64,000 bases of DNA, taken from contig NZ_QVID01000001.1 in assembly GCF_003413745.1 (NCBI RefSeq), positions 1,922,001 to 1,986,000 of the forward strand. Direction: 5' to 3'. The position numbers and the translations under genes were made by a program. Shown here one piece after another: positions 25,458-34,149 of this stretch. The DNA comes from Marixanthomonas ophiurae. GTDB taxonomy: Bacteria; Bacteroidota; Bacteroidia; Flavobacteriales; Flavobacteriaceae. Position 1 is the first letter of the stretch. Every line of letters starts with the position of its first letter. Under the pieces are notes generated by a model. It searched no databases. It was not told where the DNA came from and worked only from the letters and a program-made list of their open reading frames with translations.

Positions 25458-25487
25458 AAAAAAAAGCTGCCTATAAAAATAGACAGC
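25458..25487 (-). terminator. Terminator of the LysM gene
   Basis: GCTGCCTAT at 25466-25474 and ATAGACAGC at 25479-25487 form a nine-base stem with one mismatch. On the minus strand a T8 run follows. Confidence 0.6.
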
Positions 25488-25513
25488 CGGTTTTAAATTA
25501 ATATAGGAGAGTT

Positions 25514-25891
25514 TTACTTGTTAGGTATTTCTAGTTCTTGACCAGGATGTATAACATCTGGGTTGTCTAATATATTTCTATTAGCTTCAAAAATTTTATT
25601 GTATTTCATTGGGTCACCGTAATATTTTTTTGAAATTTTACTGAGTGATTCTCCTTTTTCCACTGTATGATATGCGTAAGCATTTTTGTCTGCCACTTTA
25701 ATATCAGCTTCAAGATCTTGTGGATTTTCACCGCCAGATTTTTTAATTTCGTCCCATAAACGGTCTTTGTCATATTGGGTATTTGCGGTACCCCAAATTT
25801 TTAGTTTCCCGTTTTCTTCTTTTACATCACCATTTTGGATTTTAAGTTTTTCACCTAAATCTAAAACATTTTGATATTTAGCTTTAATCAT
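25514..25891 (-). CDS. LysM-domain protein, Kbp/YgaU-like
   Basis: The 125-residue protein has no signal peptide. A BON-like N-terminal part (residues 1-65, with NGDVKEENGKLKIWGTANTQYDKDRLWDEI) precedes a LysM module (YHTVEKGESLSKISKKYYGDPMKYNKIFEANRNIL...HPGQELEIP). This BON-LysM arrangement matches the cytoplasmic potassium-binding protein Kbp (YgaU) more than wall-binding LysM proteins, so binding peptidoglycan is unlikely without export. The gene is single with its own terminator. Confidence 0.8.
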   Translation of the reverse strand: MIKAKYQNVLDLGEKLKIQNGDVKEENGKLKIWGTANTQYDKDRLWDEIKKSGGENPQDLEADIKVADKNAYAYHTVEKGESLSKISKKYYGDPMKYNKIFEANRNILDNPDVIHPGQELEIPNK

Positions 25892-26054
25892 TTTTTTATT
25901 TTTTTTATTAATGCGTTTTAAATATACAACTTTTAGAAGTTTATGAAGTCATTTTAATTAAATAACTGTATGTAAATTCTACTTTAAGTAACGACATGAT
26001 TAACATTTAACTTAAAATTAAGGAGGTTTAATACAACCTTATGAAACTCAGCGT

Positions 26055-26062
26055 TATCTTTG
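26055..26062 (+). promoter_or_regulatory. Bacteroidota -7 element for the fasciclin gene, also fixing the start codon
   Basis: TATCTTTG is an exact match to TAnnTTTG. Transcripts would begin near 26068, after the alternative upstream ATG at 26041 and before ATG 26089. No ideal -33 TTG is present. Confidence 0.55.
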
Positions 26063-26088
26063 TTTTAAACAAAACAAAAATCAACGAT

Positions 26089-26709
26089 ATGAAATTTAAA
26101 TCAATTATTATGTCACTTGCTGTAGCAACGATGTTGTTTACTGCTTGTAATGACGGAAAAAAGAAAGAAGCTGAAGCAAAAGCTGAAGCTGAAAAAATGG
26201 AAATGGAAGCCCAAAAAAAGGCTGAAGAAGAGGCTATGATGGCTAAAAAAGAATTTGAGCAAAATACAATTGCCTCAAAAGCTATGAATAACCAAAACAT
26301 GTCTACTTTAGTTTCTGCACTTAAAAAAGCAGGGCTTGCACAAACTTTTATGGAAGAAGGTGAATACACAGTATTTGCTCCAACCAATGAAGCTTTTGAA
26401 GCTGTTCCAAAGAAAAATATGGATAACTTAATGATGGATGAGAATAAAACTCAACTTCAAGGATTATTAAAATATCATGTTGTTTCTGGTGAGTGGACGG
26501 GCGATGCTCTTATGAAAGCAATAAAAGATAATGACAATAAATACAGAGTAACCACTTTACAAGGTGAAAACATTGTTCTATCTACAAAAGATGGTAAAAT
26601 AATGGTTAAAGATGCTAAAGGAAACACGGCAACTGTTGTAAATGGTAATATGGATGCATCTAATGGTGTTGTTCACAGTATTGATAAAGTACTTATGCCT
26701 AAGGGATAA
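26089..26709 (+). CDS. Fasciclin (FAS1)-domain lipoprotein
   Basis: The start at ATG 26089 gives 206 residues and a clean lipoprotein signal (LFTAC, about Cys19); an ATG at 26041 would precede the promoter. CNDGKKK and a Lys/Glu/Met-rich coiled linker to about residue 60 lead to one FAS1 domain: STLVSALKKAGLAQTFMEEGEYTVFAPTNEAFEA, LLKYHVVSGEW and VVHSIDKVLMP, the hallmark H1 and H2 boxes. FAS1 domains mediate adhesion to cells, polysaccharide or protein. It is probably on the outer face of the membrane. It ends at a bidirectional terminator. Confidence 0.9.
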   Translation: MKFKSIIMSLAVATMLFTACNDGKKKEAEAKAEAEKMEMEAQKKAEEEAMMAKKEFEQNTIASKAMNNQNMSTLVSALKKAGLAQTFMEEGEYTVFAPTNEAFEAVPKKNMDNLMMDENKTQLQGLLKYHVVSGEWTGDALMKAIKDNDNKYRVTTLQGENIVLSTKDGKIMVKDAKGNTATVVNGNMDASNGVVHSIDKVLMPKG

Positions 26710-26730
26710 TTGCTTAGAATAAAATCAATA

Positions 26731-26760
26731 AAAAGACCCCATTTTTGGGGTCTTTTTTTT
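26731..26760. terminator. Bidirectional terminator between fasciclin and iminopeptidase genes
   Basis: AAAAGACCCC at 26731-26740 pairs perfectly with GGGGTCTTTT at 26747-26756, with A and T tracts on both sides. Confidence 0.9.
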
Positions 26761-27829
26761 ATACTTTTTTGAAACTACCAGAGTCTACATCTTTTATAAA
26801 TTGAATCAATCCTTGAAAGAATACTTCTTGATCATCATATTGCGAAAGATGACTTCCGTTAGGGCACAGATGAAACCTACCGTTTGCTACATTATTTGCA
26901 AGCCATTTCATTTCTTCGGGATTCATCGTATCATGAGTGGCTCCAATGGAAAGTGTTGGAACAGTAATTTCGTGCAGGCGATCTTTTACATCCCAATTTT
27001 TTAAAGTGGCATCGCCTTTAACTCCAAATTCGCTCGGACCTTGCATGGTTACGTATACGTCTGGATTAAGGTGCTGAAACCCTCTTTGTATCGAATTAGG
27101 CCATTGGTCTACCGGCATACGGATTACGTGTTTTGGGTAGTAATTTTCAATAATTAAGTTGAGGTATTCTTCATTGCTGTAATCTTCGGCAGCTTCATAT
27201 TGCATGATTTTTTTCAGAACCGTAGGATCAAGTTGTGGTGCTAATACCTTTTCATTATATTTCATATAATCAGGAATGGAAGGCACCATATTCGAAACGA
27301 TTAATCCTTTTAAATTCTCTTGATATTTTAAAGCATATTCCATTGCTAAAATACCGCCCCACGATTGCCCAAATAAATAAAAATTATCACTGTTTAAGCC
27401 TAGTGACTTACGTACTTGCTCCACCTCTTCTACAAAACGTTCGGTTTTCCAGAGGCTTTTATCGTCTGGTTGATCGCTATAGTAACTCCCCAATTGATCG
27501 TAATAATAATATTCAACTCCTTCTTGCGGAAAGTAACCATCAAAACATTCATAAATTTCGTGTGTCATCCCAGGTCCGCCGTGTAATAACAACACTTTTA
27601 TTGTAGGATTATTACCGGTTTGCTTGGTCCAAACATTGAACGTTCCTTTTGGTGTTTCTATAGGGATCATTTTAATTCCGCCAGTAAATTGGTCGTCTTT
27701 ATCAGTAAAAGAAAGGTATTCAGTTTCTGAATCATCTTGGTTGCTTTTTTCCTCAGTCTGGGTTTCAGCTTCATTTTTACAACTGATTGAAATTGCTAAA
27801 ATGGAAAATAATAAGATTAGTTTTTTCAT
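26759..27829 (-). CDS. Proline-iminopeptidase-like alpha/beta hydrolase, lipoprotein
   Basis: The 356-residue lipoprotein (ISISC, about Cys17) is an S33-family hydrolase: oxyanion motif LLHGGPGMTHE, YYDQLGSYYSDQP, nucleophile Ser156 in FGQSWGG, then an aspartate in SIGATHDTMNPE and a His in CPNGSHLSQY. Proline iminopeptidases release N-terminal proline from peptides; the lipoprotein signal puts this one outside the cytoplasm. Its ATG overlaps the TGA of the upstream ABC ATPase gene (ATGA). It is the last of three tightly packed genes, an unusual partner for an ABC pump. Confidence 0.9.
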   Translation of the reverse strand: MKKLILLFSILAISISCKNEAETQTEEKSNQDDSETEYLSFTDKDDQFTGGIKMIPIETPKGTFNVWTKQTGNNPTIKVLLLHGGPGMTHEIYECFDGYFPQEGVEYYYYDQLGSYYSDQPDDKSLWKTERFVEEVEQVRKSLGLNSDNFYLFGQSWGGILAMEYALKYQENLKGLIVSNMVPSIPDYMKYNEKVLAPQLDPTVLKKIMQYEAAEDYSNEEYLNLIIENYYPKHVIRMPVDQWPNSIQRGFQHLNPDVYVTMQGPSEFGVKGDATLKNWDVKDRLHEITVPTLSIGATHDTMNPEEMKWLANNVANGRFHLCPNGSHLSQYDDQEVFFQGLIQFIKDVDSGSFKKV

Positions 27830-28500
27830 TTGGTTTGGTTTTTAGAAAGGTATTCGTTTTTCTTTAAATCGTCAATGGAGTTTACTGTCAGGCTTTTTCC
27901 GTCCCTTAAAACAATATTTTTAGAGGTAATATCTAACACATCGTTATAATAATGATCGGTGATGATAATACCTTTTGTTTCTGAAATTTTCATTAAAAAC
28001 TCTCTTAATGCTTTTATTTGAAGTGGTTCCAGCATAGAAAATGGTTCGTCTAACATAAGGAACGGATGCGGCAAATGGCTAATTAAAATTGTTTCAAAAA
28101 ACTTACGTTCTCCGTGAGAGAGCATGCCTGCTTTTTTATGGGTAAGCTTCGCAACAAATGGATTGTAAGAAACGGCATCTTGTTCTTTTTCCCCTTGAAA
28201 ATACATTGGGATAATATCACGTACTCTTTGATTGTTAGGTAAAAAAGGGTGTTGCGGTAAATAGGTTATCAATTGTTTTTTTATGACTTCGGAAGAAGAA
28301 ATTTTTGTTCCATTTATTTCAAGCTGTAAACTTTCTGCGGAAAGCGTTCCGAAGAGAATTTTTAATAAGGTAGATTTTCCACTTCCATTCTTTCCAAAAA
28401 TTCCAAAAATATTTCCTGTTTCTATTGTAAAAGAAACATCATTTAAAACTTGGTTTTTTCCGAAGCTTTTGGTTACATCATGTACTTGTAAAGTTGCCAA
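27826..28500 (-). CDS. ABC transporter ATP-binding protein
   Basis: The 224-residue ABC ATPase has Walker A GKNGSGKST (about residues 36-44), a variant signature LSHGERKFF, Walker B FLMLDEPFSML and an H-loop-like His in ITDHYYNDV. The layout fits ABC ATPases of small exporters, or a gene-adjacent regulator. It overlaps by 23 bases the small membrane-protein gene upstream and by four bases the lipoprotein gene downstream. The partner may therefore be the 103-residue membrane protein next to it. The cargo is unknown. Confidence 0.9.
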   Translation of the reverse strand: MATLQVHDVTKSFGKNQVLNDVSFTIETGNIFGIFGKNGSGKSTLLKILFGTLSAESLQLEINGTKISSSEVIKKQLITYLPQHPFLPNNQRVRDIIPMYFQGEKEQDAVSYNPFVAKLTHKKAGMLSHGERKFFETILISHLPHPFLMLDEPFSMLEPLQIKALREFLMKISETKGIIITDHYYNDVLDITSKNIVLRDGKSLTVNSIDDLKKNEYLSKNQTK

Positions 28501-28789
28501 AGAATAGATAAAAGCAGGTTAATAAAATTGAAAATAGTGGGATTGCAATAAGTAAATTTATGAAAAAACTAACCTTTAATAAGTTCCACTTGGTCATTCC
28601 TAAGTTGTAGTAAAAATAATATTCATCATTTTTAAAAACTCGAAAACCTAAAAAACCAAACAACAAACCTATGGTACAAAAAAGTCCAAAACCCCAAAGA
28701 ACATTGGTAGCGATACAGCATACTATTCCGAACCCCGAGATGAATGGGAATATATCTTTATAGTATTGCCAATGGGCGCGAATATTCAT
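28478..28789 (-). CDS. Small membrane protein, probable partner of the ABC ATPase
   Basis: The 103-residue protein has about four hydrophobic helices (residues 14-30, 31-47, and two in the second half: VSFFINLLIAIPLFSILLTCFYLFF). A central KNDEYYFYYNLGMTKWNLLK stretch looks like the cytoplasmic coupling segment of an ABC permease. The 23-base overlap with the ATPase gene supports a functional pair. It is much shorter than any usual permease and may act as an oligomer, or be a regulator. I do not recognise a named family. Confidence 0.65.
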   Translation of the reverse strand: MNIRAHWQYYKDIFPFISGFGIVCCIATNVLWGFGLFCTIGLLFGFLGFRVFKNDEYYFYYNLGMTKWNLLKVSFFINLLIAIPLFSILLTCFYLFFGNFTST

Positions 28790-28792
28790 TCT

Positions 28793-31700
28793 CTATTGGT
28801 GTCCAACGTGGCAGCCACAGCCGCCTTTCATAAAACCTTCTGTTTCTTGATGCCAAGGAAAGGCTTGGTTGTATTTGTTGTGTTCCCACCAAAAAGGTGA
28901 ACGCTCTTTTGCGTGGTTTCCAATTTCATTTAAAGTGTTAGCATCGTATAATCGGCCATTAACCATTACCATTTCTATACTTTGCGTGTTTTCAATATCG
29001 TCTAATGGGTTATCTGTTAACACGATTAAATCTGCCATTTTTCCTTTTTCTAAAGAGCCTACATCATTTCCGGCTCCAATATATTCAGCTGCATTAATCG
29101 TGGCAGTTTTTAGTGCCTCTAGATTGGTCATTCCACCTTGTTTAAGCATCCATGTTTCCCAATGAGCTCCCAATCCTTGTAATTGTCCGTGAGCTCCCAT
29201 ATTAACTTTCACACCAGCATCACTCAATTTTTTAGCGGTTTCTGAAACTAAAATATGTCCATTTTCATATTCTTTTTCAGGAACCATCGTACGATGGCGC
29301 GAACGACTATCAACAATTCTTCTTGGTGTAAATTGTAGCAGTTTTTCATTTTCCCAAACATTATCACGTTGGTAATAATAGTACTCGCCATTCAATCCGC
29401 CGTAATTTACAATTAGGGTAGGCGTATAGCCAACGTCGCTTTTACCCCAAACTTCTAAAATATCTTTATAAATAGGCGCTACAGGAATGTTGTGTTCAAC
29501 ACCTGTGTGACCATCTATTACCATTGAAATATTATGGAAGAAAGTAGATCCGCCCTCTGGAACTACATTAATACCTTCCTCGCGTGCGGCTTGCAATACT
29601 TGTTGGCGTTGTTCTCTTCTTGGTTGGTTATAGCTTTTTACACTCTTTGCCCCAAAAGCTTTTGTGCGTCGAATGCTACTCTTTGCGTCTTCTAAGTTAT
29701 TTATAACAGCTTTAAAATCACCGTCGGCGCCATATAGTATAAAACCCGTAGAATATAATCTTGGACCTGTTAATTTCCCAGCTTTTAATAATTCAGAAAT
29801 ACTGAATACCGTTTCTGTATTTGCTGAAGGATCATGCGAAGTAGTGACCCCAAATGCTAAGTTAGCCATTAACTGCCAGTTTTGTTGCGTGGTTAAACCA
29901 TACCTAAAAGCCCCTACGTGGGCGTGCGCATCGACCATACCAGGCATAATGGTTTTTCCTGCAACATCATACACTTTTGCATCATTTGGAACCTTGATTT
30001 TAGAAGTTTCACCGATTGCTTCAATTTTATTTTCATTAATTACAATGGTTCCGTTTTTAAAAACTTTGTCGCCATCCATAGTAATAATTCGGGCATTGGT
30101 AAAAGCAATTTTTCCTGATGGTGTATCAACTGGAGCTGTAAGACCAATTTTAGTTCCTTCAAGTGTCATTTCAGGAACTTCTTCAGAAGAACCTGGTAAG
30201 AATGTGAACCTATTTTTTAGTTCATTGCTGAAATATTCATCACCCAATGTCCACATTATTTTTTTACTGTCTGGCGACCAATGTAAATTTATACCTGCAT
30301 CCCTTGCAATTTGCGAAACTGGAACCGATTTTGATTTATTGTCTAAGTCTATAGTTTGGCCATTTAAAACCAACGGTGCAACATACGCTTTATGAAGATG
30401 TGTAAAAGCAATCCATTTATTATCTGGACTAGGAACTAATCTGTTGGCGTATTTAGATTTTAGATGCTCTTTTTTGTCGTTTCCGTTTAAGTTGACGCTG
30501 ATTAATTTTTTAGTAAGATTTCCGAAGTAAGTACCGCCTGTTTGCAAGAAAATTCGATTTCCATCTTTACTGAATATTGGATATTCACCATCTTTGGTCA
30601 CAAATTTTTCATTGTTACCAGAAGTATCCATTGTATAGATTCCCGGTTTTTTGGTAAACGTAAATCCTTGATCTGTGTTTCCTTTTTCTTTTCTGAACAC
30701 AATGTGTTTACCATTTTGAGAATAAGAAGGTGTTCGGAAAATTGCTTTTTCTTGGGTAAGTTTTACAGGAGTTCCCCCTGAAGTGGATACTTTAAAAATG
30801 GCACCTTTTTCAAGATCGTTCCAAGTGACGAAAACAATATGCTTTCCATCTGGGGAGAATGTTGGTTCAAACTCAAAATCGGTGCCGTTTGTAATTCTTT
30901 GTGGGGAGCCGTTGGGTAATTCTTTTTTGTAGAGAGAACCCAAAGCATTAAAGATAACGATTTTTCCATTAGGAGAGGTCACAGCATGACGAATTACTTG
31001 TGGGGTGAATGTCTCTTCTTCAACTTTATTGTTAAAATGAACGCGGTCTGCAATATCAATTTTTACTTCTGCGGTAAATGGAATGTTTGTTATTTGTTGT
31101 GTTTCGGTATCAATTTTATTGATTTTTCCACCGCTCCAAAATACTAGATCGGTATTATTAGGCATCCAGCTAAAGTTTGGGTACACACCAAAAATAGCCC
31201 AAGCTTCTTGTTGGTCTTTGTTGAGTTGATCATAAACAGGCCATTCTTCACCCGTTTCTAAATCGTGTAAAAACAGTACACTTTTCTCACGAACCCGTTT
31301 TACAAATGCTAATTTTTTTCCGTTAGGCGAAATTATTGGACGAGCAGCTCCACCTGGACCTCCAGTTATGGTTTCGGTTTTTCCTGTTTCAAAATTGTAG
31401 CGTTTAATTACATAAATTTGACTATTTGGGTCTTTATTATACTGAAAATTTCCACCTGGATACATATCTTCAGAATAATACAAATACTTACCATCAGGTG
31501 AAACAAACGGTTCATTAACGTCTTGTTGATCGTTTTTTCGTTCTGTTAATTGTAGTCCTTTTCCACCATTAATATGGTATTGCCACATTTCACCAGCTCC
31601 TAAACTTCTTCCCGAAGTAAAATGCTTTCTCGCGATTAAATAGTCTCCACCAGGCATCCAAACGGCATTATTTAGCAACCGAAAATCTTCATCTGTAATC

Positions 31701-32089
31701 TGTTTGGCATCTTTACCATCGGCATTCATTACCCAAATATTATCACCTCCACCAGCATCACTAGTAAAAGAAATTTTCTTTCCATCAGGGCTAAATCTTG
31801 GTTGTACTTCAAAAGGGATTCCGGTTCTAATAGGCGTTGCTTTGCCGCCGGAGATAGGCATCGTGTAAATATCGCCCAACATATCAAAAACGATGGTTTG
31901 CCCGTCGGGGCTTACATCGAGGTTCATCCAAGTTCCCTCGTTGGTTGTAAAAGAATGAGGTTTGTAGTTAAAATCTTTCCCAGGGTTAGAAACATCCCAT
32001 TTGGTTTCTTCTTTTTTGTCTTTATCTTTTTTTTGGGCTTGAAGGGTTATCGCGCAGCTTATCAATAATAGGGAAAGCAAATATCTCAT
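28793..32089 (-). CDS. Secreted TolB-like propeller fused to an amidohydrolase
   Basis: The 1098-residue protein has a Sec signal peptide (residues 1-18, ending LQA) and a WD40/PD40 TolB-like beta-propeller to about residue 640 (SPDGQTIVFDMLG, RFSPDGKKISFTSDAGG, TFSPDGKHIVFVT). The amidohydrolase domain of about 400 residues has the first metal-binding HAH in MPGMVDAHAHVGAF, then the carboxylated-Lys region and GVEHN and AHGQLQGLGAH histidines that complete the metal site. The C-terminus has GGCGCHVGHQ, a Cys/His cluster. Dipeptidase or imidazolonepropionase-type activity in the periplasm is plausible; the substrate is unknown. The near-consensus -7 element (TATCTTTA, minus strand, 32111-32118) precedes the start. 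Confidence 0.85.
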   Translation of the reverse strand: MRYLLSLLLISCAITLQAQKKDKDKKEETKWDVSNPGKDFNYKPHSFTTNEGTWMNLDVSPDGQTIVFDMLGDIYTMPISGGKATPIRTGIPFEVQPRFSPDGKKISFTSDAGGGDNIWVMNADGKDAKQITDEDFRLLNNAVWMPGGDYLIARKHFTSGRSLGAGEMWQYHINGGKGLQLTERKNDQQDVNEPFVSPDGKYLYYSEDMYPGGNFQYNKDPNSQIYVIKRYNFETGKTETITGGPGGAARPIISPNGKKLAFVKRVREKSVLFLHDLETGEEWPVYDQLNKDQQEAWAIFGVYPNFSWMPNNTDLVFWSGGKINKIDTETQQITNIPFTAEVKIDIADRVHFNNKVEEETFTPQVIRHAVTSPNGKIVIFNALGSLYKKELPNGSPQRITNGTDFEFEPTFSPDGKHIVFVTWNDLEKGAIFKVSTSGGTPVKLTQEKAIFRTPSYSQNGKHIVFRKEKGNTDQGFTFTKKPGIYTMDTSGNNEKFVTKDGEYPIFSKDGNRIFLQTGGTYFGNLTKKLISVNLNGNDKKEHLKSKYANRLVPSPDNKWIAFTHLHKAYVAPLVLNGQTIDLDNKSKSVPVSQIARDAGINLHWSPDSKKIMWTLGDEYFSNELKNRFTFLPGSSEEVPEMTLEGTKIGLTAPVDTPSGKIAFTNARIITMDGDKVFKNGTIVINENKIEAIGETSKIKVPNDAKVYDVAGKTIMPGMVDAHAHVGAFRYGLTTQQNWQLMANLAFGVTTSHDPSANTETVFSISELLKAGKLTGPRLYSTGFILYGADGDFKAVINNLEDAKSSIRRTKAFGAKSVKSYNQPRREQRQQVLQAAREEGINVVPEGGSTFFHNISMVIDGHTGVEHNIPVAPIYKDILEVWGKSDVGYTPTLIVNYGGLNGEYYYYQRDNVWENEKLLQFTPRRIVDSRSRHRTMVPEKEYENGHILVSETAKKLSDAGVKVNMGAHGQLQGLGAHWETWMLKQGGMTNLEALKTATINAAEYIGAGNDVGSLEKGKMADLIVLTDNPLDDIENTQSIEMVMVNGRLYDANTLNEIGNHAKERSPFWWEHNKYNQAFPWHQETEGFMKGGCGCHVGHQ

Positions 32090-32110
32090 AGTTTTTCAAT
32101 TTTCTGAAGC

Positions 32111-32118
32111 TAAAGATA
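32111..32118 (-). promoter_or_regulatory. Probable -7 element of the propeller-amidohydrolase gene
   Basis: On the minus strand TATCTTTA lies 21 bases before the start codon, one mismatch from TAnnTTTG. Confidence 0.4.
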
Positions 32119-32133
32119 GTCAATAACTGTAAA

Positions 32134-33024
32134 TCACGAAACAAAGCTTTTGGGAACTGCTATAGTTAATTTTTTTTCGCATAGTTTTACCTTCACCTTT
32201 TTAGTGCTTTCTATAAATTCTCCATCAATTTGAAGCGGGACGGGATGATGCATTTTTATTTTTGCTGACGTTGCAGTAAATTCCTTTGCAAATCCAGAGT
32301 TTAAATCGGTTTCATTATATATTGTGTTTATTATTTCAGAAATATTCAATTCCTTAAAAACGAGGAGTTCAAACACACCATCATTTATTTTCCCATTTGG
32401 GTTTACTGTGGCTCCAGTTCCAAATTTATTGGCATTGGCAATACAGAGCATGATTCCAGTTTGTTCAATGGTTTTTGAATTTACTTCAATTTTAAAAGTA
32501 AATGGATATTCAGAAGAAAATAATGTAGGCACAGTTTGTAGTATATAACCCAGTTTACCTCGAATATTGGACGCTTCATAATTTTTAACCAATTCGGCGT
32601 TAATTCCTAAGTCAGCCATATGAAAGCAGACGTGGTTATTTACTAAAAGCTTATCGGCTTTAATGGTGTTGTCTCCCAAAGCGATATCCAATTGTTCTTT
32701 TAAAGTAGGTGGAATATTAAAGTTCACAGCTAGTCCGTTGGCAGATCCTGCAGGAATAATCCCAACAGAAACCTGAAATTCTTCAACTGCTTCGGCAACA
32801 ATCTTTATAGTACCATCTCCTCCTACAACTAATATTCGCTCTACTTTATGATCTATAATTTCTTCTTTTATACTAGAAATATCATTCTCTCCTGTAGTCT
32901 CATAAATTGCTAATTGATACCTATCATTATTACAGCGTTCTATAATAGTTGTTATAATATCTTCTTTAGATGTGTTACCCGATATTGGGTTTACTACTAC
33001 TAAAATATTCTTAATTGCTTTCAT
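32134..33024 (-). CDS. Diacylglycerol/lipid kinase, YegS/BmrU family
   Basis: The 296-residue cytoplasmic protein has the DAGK catalytic domain: VVNPISGN near the N-terminus, ATP-binding GGDGTIKIVAEAV (about residue 65), and GSANGLAVNFNIP. A C-terminal beta domain follows (VPLQIDGEFIES). Members phosphorylate diacylglycerol, sphingoid bases or related lipids to make the phosphorylated lipid. It is transcribed divergently from an APP1-type phosphatidate phosphatase with a 66-base gap, so opposing enzymes share a promoter region. Confidence 0.9.
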   Translation of the reverse strand: MKAIKNILVVVNPISGNTSKEDIITTIIERCNNDRYQLAIYETTGENDISSIKEEIIDHKVERILVVGGDGTIKIVAEAVEEFQVSVGIIPAGSANGLAVNFNIPPTLKEQLDIALGDNTIKADKLLVNNHVCFHMADLGINAELVKNYEASNIRGKLGYILQTVPTLFSSEYPFTFKIEVNSKTIEQTGIMLCIANANKFGTGATVNPNGKINDGVFELLVFKELNISEIINTIYNETDLNSGFAKEFTATSAKIKMHHPVPLQIDGEFIESTKKVKVKLCEKKLTIAVPKSFVS

Positions 33025-33090
33025 TAATTTTAGTTTACATTTAAAAATAAGTATTTTGAAAATATGTAAAGGTTAAGAAAATTACAATAC

Positions 33091-34059
33091 GTGAAATTAG
33101 ATTTACAATTATATCGAGGTTACCTTAATGAGCAAGAATTAGTAGTTTCTGGGCACGTTTTTAAATCTTGGGCACCGGATAAGTTTAGTGTGGATAGAAA
33201 AGGGGTGAAACATGCTTTTTCCATATTGCATATGTTTACCATTTCACCACTTGAAAATATTGATATTACTTTACAGTTTTATGGTATTACAGTAAAAACC
33301 AAAACTTTGGAAGATGGTTTTTTTAGGTTTACCATTCCTTTTTCTGAACCATTAGAAAGTGGTTGGCATCCTTATAAAATTACGTGTGCGCTAGGTAAAA
33401 TAGGTATTGTAGAAACTAACGAAGTATTAAAACCTTTTGAAAGTAAGTTTGGAATCATTTCCGATATTGATGATACTTTTTTAATATCTCATAGTAATAA
33501 CATTTTTAAGAAGCTCTACGTCATGCTTTCTAAAAACGTAAATAAGCGAAAAGTTTTTGAAGATGTTGTAGACCATTATCAAGCACTTAGTATTGCGGGT
33601 CAAGACAGTAAACAGGCTTCTAATTCCTTTTTTTATGTGTCGAGTAGCGAATGGAATTTATATGCATTTATTGATGAATTTGCAAGACTACATAGATTGC
33701 CCAAAGCGGTAATTAAATTGAAAAGTATTAAAACTAAACTAACCGATTTTTTGAAATCTGGGAGAGGAGACCACGACCATAAGTTTCAGAAAATAAAGGA
33801 TATTATTTTATTTTATCCAAATTTGACCTATGTTTTATTAGGAGACGATTCGCAACAAGACCCGTATTTATACGAACGTATCTGTAAAATTTTTCCTGAA
33901 AATATTCGTGCTGTATATATTCGGCAAACTTCAAAAAAACAGAAAGAAAAAGTGCAGGAAGTATTATCAAATATAGAAACACTGTCGGTAAAAACACTTT
34001 ACTTTAAAGATAGTCACTTAGCAATAAAGCATTCAAAAGAGATTGGGATTATTGAGTAA
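33091..34059 (+). CDS. APP1-family phosphatidate phosphatase-like protein (HAD type, DUF2183)
   Basis: The start is GTG at 33091 (no closer ATG in frame), giving 322 residues. The N-terminal beta-sandwich of about 120 residues precedes the catalytic part with FGIISDIDDTFLISHSN, the HAD DxDxT nucleophile motif of yeast APP1 phosphatidate phosphatase. The later motifs YVSSSEWNLY and YVLLGDDSQQDPYLYE supply the HAD motif II (Ser) and motif IV acids. It likely dephosphorylates phosphatidate or a similar phospholipid, the reverse direction of the neighbouring kinase. Confidence 0.88.
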   Translation: MKLDLQLYRGYLNEQELVVSGHVFKSWAPDKFSVDRKGVKHAFSILHMFTISPLENIDITLQFYGITVKTKTLEDGFFRFTIPFSEPLESGWHPYKITCALGKIGIVETNEVLKPFESKFGIISDIDDTFLISHSNNIFKKLYVMLSKNVNKRKVFEDVVDHYQALSIAGQDSKQASNSFFYVSSSEWNLYAFIDEFARLHRLPKAVIKLKSIKTKLTDFLKSGRGDHDHKFQKIKDIILFYPNLTYVLLGDDSQQDPYLYERICKIFPENIRAVYIRQTSKKQKEKVQEVLSNIETLSVKTLYFKDSHLAIKHSKEIGIIE

Positions 34060-34119
34060 AACTGAAACTTTAAGAATATTTTAGTTCTTCAATAGCAGAA
34101 ATAAAAAGCATTTATTCTT

Positions 34120-34127
34120 TACTTTTG
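34120..34127 (+). promoter_or_regulatory. -7 element of the dual PPIase gene
   Basis: TACTTTTG matches TAnnTTTG exactly, 22 bases before the ATG at 34150. No TTG at ideal distance. Confidence 0.5.
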
Positions 34128-34149
34128 CACTTCATTTAAAAACAGACTC

